From Armillaria gallica (Eukaryota > Basidiomycota > Agaricomycetes > Agaricales > Physalacriaceae): a stretch of 64,000 bases of DNA. The stretch is taken from contig JBANDB010000003.1 of assembly GCA_037576215.1 (NCBI GenBank), positions 6,324,001 to 6,388,000 of the forward strand, given 5' to 3'. The translations under genes were made by a program, and so were the position numbers. Below the pieces are notes generated by a model, which saw only the letters and a program-made list of their open reading frames with translations, was not told the DNA's origin and ran no database searches. Positions 56,443 to 64,000 of the stretch are shown piece after piece. The stretch's first letter is position 1. Each line of letters begins with the position of its first letter.

Positions 56443-59400
56443 TAGCCTATTGGGTATGCGTGATGCACCAGGTTCGAATCCTGGGGGTGAAATCAGATAG
56501 TAATCCATACAATAGGACCGAACTATCTTTGACAACGTAGGAACGTATGTTCGGTATGTAATGTCATTCCTCCAGCTCTCCGACTGTAACTCGTCAGTTT
56601 TAGAGCGTCTCCTTGAGCCGAATGAAATGGACTGTACTTGAGGATGGCGTGAATCGCACACGTTCATTCATGCAGTGCTTGGACTCGGAGGAAAGGGTAT
56701 TTGAATGCAGACGCACTCGAATCGTTACCTCCTTTTCCGGCACTTATATGCACCACACGGCGAAGTGGGAGTACGGCTCCGACGCGTTCGATTCGTGCAG
56801 GGGTTTATAACTTCTTTGCGATTATCTTTTTTTAGGAGCATTTTCCCTCTTCTCCTGCGACTGTCTCGCCAGACCCACTTACATGATGAGGAGGTTCTCG
56901 GCGGCTTTTTTCTGTACCCCATCAGCCCGTTCTTCTGCGAGGGTTGTGGTTCTTCCCATCGGGGTGCAGCTCTCGAATATGGCATCCTTCCTCGGGAACA
57001 TCCTTCCTGTACCGCTTGCCTGCCTCTTCCCAGTTACCGTCTTGATGGACGTTCAAGTCCAGGTCCTTTTCCCTTCCAGCGTACCCCCTTTGGATTGGGG
57101 GAGAAGTTTGCGAATCACGGCAAGGAAAGGGCGGCGGGAAAAGAATTACACGCCTCTTGGCAACGTGCCTTCCGTGCATGCCATCACTAAAACGCCGAAC
57201 TACCTCCCGTAGCCTGGTGCAGGTGAATAACGCTGTGATTCTACTGTTTCTTTTGGTCGTGATCGGAAATCCGAGTGATTTTCAGCGCTCTACCTTGGTT
57301 TTCTTGTTCCGGGATAAGGCACATCGGGAGTTTGTCTTTGACTCCCTCTCTGTACTACGTGCATGCCATAAATATAGGGCTCAGACATTGACGCATCGTC
57401 CGACTATCACCGTCCTTCGTTTATTCTTATTCTTCGTGATATTTCGCCTCCTCAGCGTCATAATTTATTTTAGAAGCGACCATTCCATCCACGTTATAGT
57501 CCAACGACACGAGTGTCAGTGCACACGTTCGATTCGTGTAGTGGACCTTTTTCAGAAGAAACCTCTATTTTTTCTGCACTGTACTTTTGATTCGAGACCC
57601 TTTCTTGTTCACACGTTGGTATCTATAAATTACATATACATCGTCTAATGTGCTTGCACAGATGTACCAGGTTCGAATACTGGAGGTGGAACATACATCT
57701 GGCATCCCATATTTTTTGGGATGCTTTCAATGTAACCACGACACCACGTTTGCACGATGTTTTCTATGTAGAACTAACAAGTTCAGAGTAACCTCCTCAA
57801 GTCGTTCAAACATTGTCTACTCACTCTTTATTTAGCAAGGAAGACGCGCGGAGAAACACCGTTCATCCGCTTGGCGTACACGTTCCTCATCCTGTAGGAA
57901 CATCATGTACAGGGAAGTAGCCAATACTGAATGTTCAACGTTCAGGTTCGAATCCTGCAGTGTCGTTCGCAAAACAGCAGTCATCACTTCTTTTGATGTA
58001 TCAATCCTTTTGAACCCACATTTCCCATCTCCCTTTGCTAGCAATCCTTGTCGTGGAATCGTCTTTGGAAAACACCAAAGCACTAATCGACACTTTAGTC
58101 AGTGGCAGTGCCACAACTTTCTTACCCATCGACAGCCATCACGCAGGATGCCAATTGTTTGACTATGGAGCGACGAGGAAATATCACACGCTCGTTTCAA
58201 AAGATCATCAGATTCCTTAACGCTTGAGCATGCTTCCCTCTGTCTCTCTCTCCGGACTTCTCCTGCCATCTTCCTTTCGACAACCCCTTCTCATCGCTTC
58301 CAACCACCACCCCATGGCGAAGTGGAAGTCCGGCTGCCCCGAAACGTTCGATTCGTACAAGTGGTCTAGTCTATGGTGCAAAAATGAGTGCTTTTCCTTC
58401 TTATTCAAAATTCCTGTAGAGTGTCTTGACGTGGGAGTAATCGATCCGCTGATCTTCGAGGCGTTATGTTCGAGGCAAGGCGGTTGATGCGTACATGTTC
58501 GCTTCGTGTGGGCCGGTGGCTGTGTTCCTTTTTTACCGCGACAACCACTATCATTTTAACAAGACTGAGCCTTCTGATAACGTCGGCTATTTATGCTTCT
58601 GTGGAGATGGCGGTGGTACTCAGGGTCAGTATTGGGGAGAGAGGGGTAATGTGAGTGCGTGCGGCTACCACGAAGATGTGCGTATAGAGCACGTATGACT
58701 ATTCCTGGTGCGTCGTTGCTATGGCCCTTTCATCAGCGATTCAGCGCTCAGCCATTTGTCTTTAGATCTGACCTTATGACGTGACGTTGTGCTTTGGTCT
58801 TTGCCTATCGTCTGACAATCCAAAGTATTTATCTGATGTTTGGTTTGCGCGCTCCGCTGAACACCGCCTGCCGCCGTCAACACTCTTCACAGTACGTCTG
58901 TGTGAGGTTCCCGGAAGTTTGTTGTCGCTACATTCGGCAGTCACCTAGGCTATCTATTCTCACACGCGTGGACGGGGCTCGATATCCCCAGAGACGAGGA
59001 GCCTCCATCCCCGTCGAAGATTACTCTGTGCACCCTTATTACTTCCTCTCGCCAACTTCTACAGTTTTTTTCACGGTGCTCGTCGCCTTGGATTCGACTG
59101 CAATGCGTAGATGTACACCGAGATTGTCGTTCCCTACCAGTCTATTGGGTATGCATAATGCACCAGGTTCGAGTCCTGGGGGTAGAAATCACTCTGAGTG
59201 TGTGTCATTTTGACAATTGATGGTGGGAACGTAAGCCTGGTTTGTCGTATCATTCCTCCCGCTCTCTGTTTTTGACTCATCGCTTTTTAGTGGTCTGCTT
59301 GAGCTAAGGAAATGGACCTCAAACTTCATATATTGATTGGAAAGGCTCCCTGAATGTAGACGCTCGAATCATTATCTCTGCTTTGCCGACACTTCTGACC

Positions 59401-61300
59401 ACTACACGGTGAAGTGGGAGTGCGGCCCCGACACGTTCGATTCGTGCAGGAGGTCACTGTATCGGCTCATCAGAGCTGTAATCTTTTTCCAATCCCTTTC
59501 CCTCTTCTGTCACGCTGAATTACACTTCAAGGAGGAAGCTAGAAAAGGCTAGATGACCCGTTCTTCTGCAAGGGTTGTGGTTCGACCCCGCATATAGTAC
59601 CCTGCAGCTCTCCCGAATATGACGTCCTTCCTCAGGAACAGCATCCTTCCCATCCCGTCCATGTGTCTCGCGTCTCCAGCACACCCGCTTTTGCTTGGAC
59701 TCTGGAGGGATGAATCCAGTTGCCCTGAGAAGGGGCGGCGGGACGAGAATCGCATGCATCTCTCGGACATGCATGCCATCACTAAAAACACCGGCTACAA
59801 CGAGTAGCCCCCGTAGCCTAGCGGAACTGTATAATTATGTACCAGGTTCGACTCCTGGAGGTGAATTGATCGTTCTTACAGCGTTTCTTCTTTTGTCAGA
59901 GCTACGATACATCGCCCACACCATACTCGGTTTGTCCCATCAATCTTCTTCCTGCCAATGTTCCGACTCTCTGTCTTGCACTTGGGCTGAGCCTGCATCG
60001 GTAGAGAGTTCTTGACAAACGTTAACTTTCGGCCACATCATAATCTAACGAGACAAGACTCAATGCACACGTTCGATTCGCGTGGTGGTCTTGCCCCACT
60101 TGCGGTATTCGAATTTTTTTGTATTGCACCTACATTGCACTTTCTATGCATATCAAGTCTTTTCGAATCTGTGACCTTTCTCTGTAGTCTGTGAACAGTT
60201 GTGGCGGCACAGAACCCCGGCGTTCTTTTTTGGGACCTTGTCCGGTTATCTAAACTCTAAACTCTTTGCTAGCTCTGTGCCATCTTTGGAACGAAAATAG
60301 ACTTCAGCTCGTGGCTGTGTTACACGTTCAGGCATGCATTATTGTCAACCGACAATCATCACAGTGACCTTTTTCGCCTCATCTGCTATAGTATCGCTTG
60401 GCTGTACTCTCTTTCGAACGAGCGACAAGGACCAATGCGACATTCTACCATGCAATGTGGTCTCGCGAAGAAGACTGGCCAGTCCACATCCCGGTCGAAG
60501 TTCTGATAATGGCTGGTATTCATGCCGTGGCTGATGAATGGGATGACGCGTGTGTCGTTGCCTATTGTTCGCTTATAAGTTATGGCCCACTCCGAAGTGT
60601 AGGATGTGATGGATGGCAAGCGTGCGCGTGATGACGTAGGGCATAAATTGGCACAGAGAGAACACAGACCCGCGATGGAATTTCTGGTGCGAAACTTACT
60701 TTTGATATTACTTTGGAACTTTGATGAGCATCTAGGTTCACCGCCCTCCATTACCAGCATGCTGAACAAACGGCGCTTCCCACCTACCATCCGAGTCCTT
60801 GATACATGTCTGGGTGAGGTCCCCCGGGGAGTAGGACCTCATTATCGCTGTTTGAAGAAGCCTAGGTCGTCTATACTCGTCCGACTGACAGGGTTTGAAT
60901 GATGCAGACAACACAAATGACATCCCCAGAGACAGGGATCTACTTCCCCGCAGCAGATTCTCTTTCGATTAGTGCGCACGTCCTCCCAGTCGCCGTTCTC
61001 CTCCGCACGCCCTCTCTTTGCTTGCGCCAGCTTCGACTCGATTGCTTCAAGTTTTCAGGGCGCTCAAACTTAGGATTCGAAGAACCCACAGTACTCGGGG
61101 TTTATTTTCCTTGGAACATCCGACTCTCACCGATGGCTATTTTAAACTTCGCCTACGTGCACCAACATATAGGCCTTCTTGTCTTTCCTGGTAGCCTATT
61201 TGGTATGCGTAGCACCAGGTTCGAGTTCTGAGGGTGGAATCAGGAATGCCTAAGCCACTTTTTGACAACCAAGGTCGGCTGAACAAACGGTTTTTTGGTA
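56443..61300 (+). repeat. tRNA-like module array, unit J (two consecutive series)
   Basis: First series: S1 56443-56490, S4 56757-56802, a deleted S2 near 57209, S3 57491-57547, S5 57641-57690, S6 57898-57965, S4 58314-58362 and an S3 variant 58481-58522 (ACATG-TTCGCTT-CGTGT). Second series: S1 59141-59185, S4 59406-59452, S2 59814-59866, S3 60037-60090, S1 61192-61237 and a degenerate S4 near 61408. T-runs follow almost every module, for example 57708, 58528, 59487 and 60113. Confidence 0.82.
59814..59866 (+). repeat. Reference S2 module with exact A and B boxes
   Basis: TAGCCTAGCGG matches the Pol III A-box consensus and GGTTCGACTCC the B-box; they are about 31 nt apart. The T-arm is CCAGG-TTCGACT-CCTGG. 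A T-rich end (CTTCTTTTG) follows 25-30 nt downstream. Confidence 0.7.
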
Positions 61301-63210
61301 TGTCGTATCCCGACTTCGAGTTTTAGTAAGAAAGGCTCTGACACCTCGTTTGAATTTAGACGCGCTCGGCCGTCCATGGTTAGCTCTTTTTCCAATGCTT
61401 CCAACTACCGCATGAATGAGCGGGAGTGCGGCCCTGAACCGTACATGGGTTTATATATTGAGATGTATCTCCTAACCTTTGACGGTGTCTTTTTCTTCCT
61501 CTGGACTATCTACGGAGTGCATGGGGCTGATCTTTTGTACTATCCAAGTCATGACCAAGTCCTCCATAGAGTCGAAGAATTCGATTGTGAAACTAATCGG
61601 AATGGCTGTAGTTAAACCTCCAGGCCATTCAGCGTCCTCCGGGGTCCGGAAAAGACCTCCCCAGTGTCGCTTTATCTAGATTCCCCGATCTTCAAAGGGC
61701 ACAACGTAGAAGAAGTGCAAGAACATACGGCATTATGGACCATTATTGTACAAGCTGGTTGTTTTCGTTGTCGACTCAGAGGTTGGTGAGAATATCAGAG
61801 ATGCAGATATGATAACCCCTGCCGGCAGCCGGACGATAGATACCGTGCCTCTAGCTGAGACAATAGCGACGACCTCAAGGCTGCGGCTAACATACGCTGT
61901 CGCAATGCATTTGTCGGCAGTTCCGTAATTGACGATCAAGTCCCACTATACTAGACGACCGACACCATCGAGGTAAATGCTTCTGGATGTCGAAGGCCAA
62001 ACTGTATCATCGAGAGTCCATTATGAAGGTCCCATCTGCAAGATTTCTCTAGTCAGCGCTAGCCTTAGTTAACCAGTAACAACAGCTTGTAATAAACTTA
62101 CAAGGAAGGTCGAAGACGAAGGTTGAACGAAAGGTTTAGATCGGTGACCGGGCCGAATGCCGGTCAACTAGCAAGACAAATTCACCAAGAACACTTTCAA
62201 GGTCACCGATCCCACCTACTACCCGCCTCTCTTTCAATACGGCACCGGCTTCAAGTATTATCGACTCCTCGACTATGCGCTTCATCATCACCTCGTGGAG
62301 GTACTCGAGAACCCAGAGTACGGCGATTTCGAAGACATCAGAGGAGGCCTCGTCATAGCTCCTGCTTTTCACCGCGACCAACCCAATTTCTGCTGCTTGC
62401 GCCTCCGTTGAAAAGATTAGGGAATTATGGAGCAAGGGAAGAGAAGACTGATGAACGTAGGGGTCTCAACGACTACCACAGATAGTGCGTTGCTTCCAGT
62501 TATTCGAGTACTGCCCACTCATCGAATCTTTTTTAGAACTGGTCTCGTTCTCAAACTATCTTCCGCAAGAAGGGCTACGGATGTCGCGGTTTTGCGTATC
62601 GATTTTGAACCGCTTGCGTGCGGCTCTTGCTCTCCAAATTAGCGGCGGTTCACTATGGATTGTCGTAGCAGGTTGCATGATTGGCTATTTCCTTGCCTCG
62701 GCTCTGGGGAGAAGATGGCAAGGAGAACCCAGCTACATTACGAGGTGGTCGAACGGAAAAGACAGGAATCGAACCGTCTCGCGTGGATGATCATCGACAT
62801 CACTGAGAACGCCAAGCTTGCATCGACGCCGAGGAGGTACAGCTGCCGCAACGTCATCTATGCCAGGACCGGTGTACTCTTGCTGGCATTAGAGACGCGT
62901 GCAGATTCAAGCGACGTAGAAATTGGCGCAGAGAGAGCACGGTCTGACTTGGTAAGAGACTTGGGTTCCGAGTTCGTTTGGCATGCTCACGATATTACCA
63001 GCGCGCTGCACAGACGGTCCTTCCCGCCAGGTATGGTGCACCACTTCTCATGCATATCGATTCTTTTCGAATTTTTAATCTAGCGCTTCGTGCCATTTCT
63101 GGAACGATAGTAACCGAGAATAATTTAGCCAGTGGCTGTGTTACACGTTCAGGCGCGCATTCTTTATCACACGTAGTTGGTCAATACATGTTGGTCATAG
63201 CTACGTTGTG
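61301..63210 (+). repeat. Right end of the array with unrelated gene scraps
   Basis: Array tail segments include 62480-63010, which repeats 16480-17000 and 19365-19930, and the motif TAGCCAGTGGCTGTG at about 63127. Between them (about 61440-62470) lies non-array sequence with short open stretches. The array stops at about 63210, directly at the truncated gene. Confidence 0.65.
62165..62410 (+). pseudogene. Coding fragment of an unrecognised gene
   Basis: A plus-strand frame with strongly gene-like codon use (mostly C-ending) reads TFKVTDPTYYPPLFQYGTGF, then LLDYALHHHLVEVLENPEYG and DIRGGLVIAPAFHRDQP. It lacks start, stop and continuation on either side. It appears to be an exon-sized scrap inserted in repeat sequence. 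Confidence 0.45.
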
Positions 63211-63222
63211 CCCTTCAAGATC

Positions 63223-63636
63223 CTAGACTCTCACCGACTCGCGGATCTCGACATCGACGTCGGTGATATTGGATTCTACAAGAAGCTCCCGGCACTTGGA
63301 GGCCACGACGACGCCGTCATCGCCAGAGAGAGATGCGGGCATCACGCCGATCCAGAGAATAACGGGGGCGGAAGACTCTCCGGCGTTCCCGATGCGGACG
63401 ATGTCGATGCTAGTCCACTTCACCTTCATCGAGTCCAGAAGGGCGTAGAGCTCGGGAGCCAGGTTGCCTTCCCAGGCCTCCATGAGCGCGTGGTTACCGA
63501 CGGGGCGGAGCTCCTTGAGCTTCTGGTACGCTTCTGGGCCGGTGGGCGCCTTCCACGGAGTGGTGCTAGTGCGAGCGACCAAGACCGGGGCAGAGGGCAG
63601 GCCGGCGTAGTAGAACTTGGCTTCCATCTTTGACAA
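63223..63636 (-). pseudogene. Conserved fungal protein of unknown function, 3' end lost
   Basis: The ATG at 63636 opens a clean 137-codon frame: FYYAGLPSAPVLVARTSTTP, a GPEAYQKLKELRPVGNHAL block, WTSIDIVRIGN, APVILWIGVMPASLSGDDGV, and ITDVDVEIRESV. This pattern is familiar as the N-terminal part of a widespread agaricomycete hypothetical protein that normally runs to several hundred residues. Here the frame ends in TAG at 63223 just where array sequence begins. The rest has evidently been lost, unless a GTGAGA donor at the very end leads to an exon outside the window. Function is unknown. Confidence 0.6.
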
Positions 63637-63759
63637 AGGGGATGGGAGCGTAAAGGAAGAGGGGAACTACTGAAACAGTCTACTGCCCAGATATTGTCTC
63701 ATATGGTTTCAGTTTTGTCAGTTTTATGACGCTGGGATGATATACGTCGCGGATATTCA

Positions 63760-63960
63760 ATATTATCATATTTACCTTACCGTCCCTTCGTATGAGACAC
63801 TTCATAGTTCCTGACAGTATGATGTCGGCAGGGCCCTGCGCGGTCTGCGATGCTACTATAAAATATATTGATGGCTTGGTAGCAACGGCGCAGAAAAACA
63901 CTGGCTGTTTCCTTTTTAGGGACCGCTTGCCAGTGCGACTACTACTACTACTACTTTTTA
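63760..63960 (+). pseudogene. Second DUF6535-region fragment
   Basis: This stretch aligns with 6780-6960: shared blocks include CGCGGTCTGCGATG, AAACATTAGCTGTT-like and GCCAGTGC-ACTACTAC. It contains stops in the corresponding frame. It is a second fragment from the downstream part of the same gene family at the opposite end of the window. Confidence 0.55.
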
Positions 63961-64000
63961 ACCGACTTATGCGCCATGACCTTAAGCTTCCTCGCCTCAC

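Larger units (their letters stand above)
52940..56700. repeat. Right arm of the inverted segmental duplication
   Basis: Reverse-complement counterpart of 36950-40290. Both arms keep the complete DUF6534 gene with the same exon layout. This arm lacks the left fold-back insertion and carries a hAT-type insertion at 55660-56212. Confidence 0.88.

Overview
The window comes from a filamentous basidiomycete, most likely an agaricomycete. The evidence is a set of multi-exon genes with 48-59 nt introns (GTRNGT donors), several basidiomycete-typical families (DUF6534, DUF6535, DUF4436-like, HET domain), and a Ty3/Gypsy chromovirus. It reads as a repeat-rich, duplicated region with isolated intact genes between the repeats.

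Left part (1-12.5 kb): a decayed chromovirus with its 3' LTR (1-4710); a 117-bp tandem repeat array (about 4.7-6.0 kb); a broken DUF6535 membrane-protein gene (6.1-7.2 kb); an unrecognised multi-exon gene on the minus strand (8.9-9.9 kb); and remnants of an unknown gene (11.3-12.3 kb).

The central feature is a mosaic running from 12.5 to 63.2 kb. It is built from at least six classes of tRNA-like modules, here named S1-S6. Each has the B-box core GTTCGANTC inside a tRNA-type T-arm hairpin (5-bp stem, 7-nt loop). Most have an A-box-like motif upstream and a run of 4-8 T about 25-50 nt downstream. The modules recur in the order S1, S4, S2, S3 (then S5 and S6), about 150-350 bp apart. They lie mainly on the plus strand (12.5-32, 43.7-47.6, 51.5-52.9, 56.4-63.2 kb) and on the minus strand at 35.4-37.3 and 50.2-51.2 kb.

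Apparently intact genes inside the mosaic: a small heat-shock protein (15.3-15.8 kb, minus); a 14-exon homogentisate 1,2-dioxygenase (23.3-25.4 kb, minus); a SAM-dependent methyltransferase (33.4-34.4 kb, plus); two DUF6534 seven-helix membrane proteins in an inverted segmental duplication (38.7-40.1 kb plus, 53.1-54.6 kb minus); a HET-domain protein (40.9-42.5 kb, minus); and a DUF4436-like membrane protein (48.0-49.6 kb, minus). A truncated conserved fungal gene (63.2-63.6 kb, minus) and a second DUF6535 fragment close the window.

The duplications can be partly ordered. A 553-bp hAT-type element sits in the right duplication arm, and its empty site is preserved in the left arm. A fold-back element is present only in the left arm. 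Part of the methyltransferase gene and its flanking repeats recur at 50 kb in direct orientation. A 43-nt piece of chromovirus integrase lies inside one S1 repeat, as expected of a templated repair patch. I see no operon-like cooperation: the genes look like unrelated single genes in a recombining repeat landscape.
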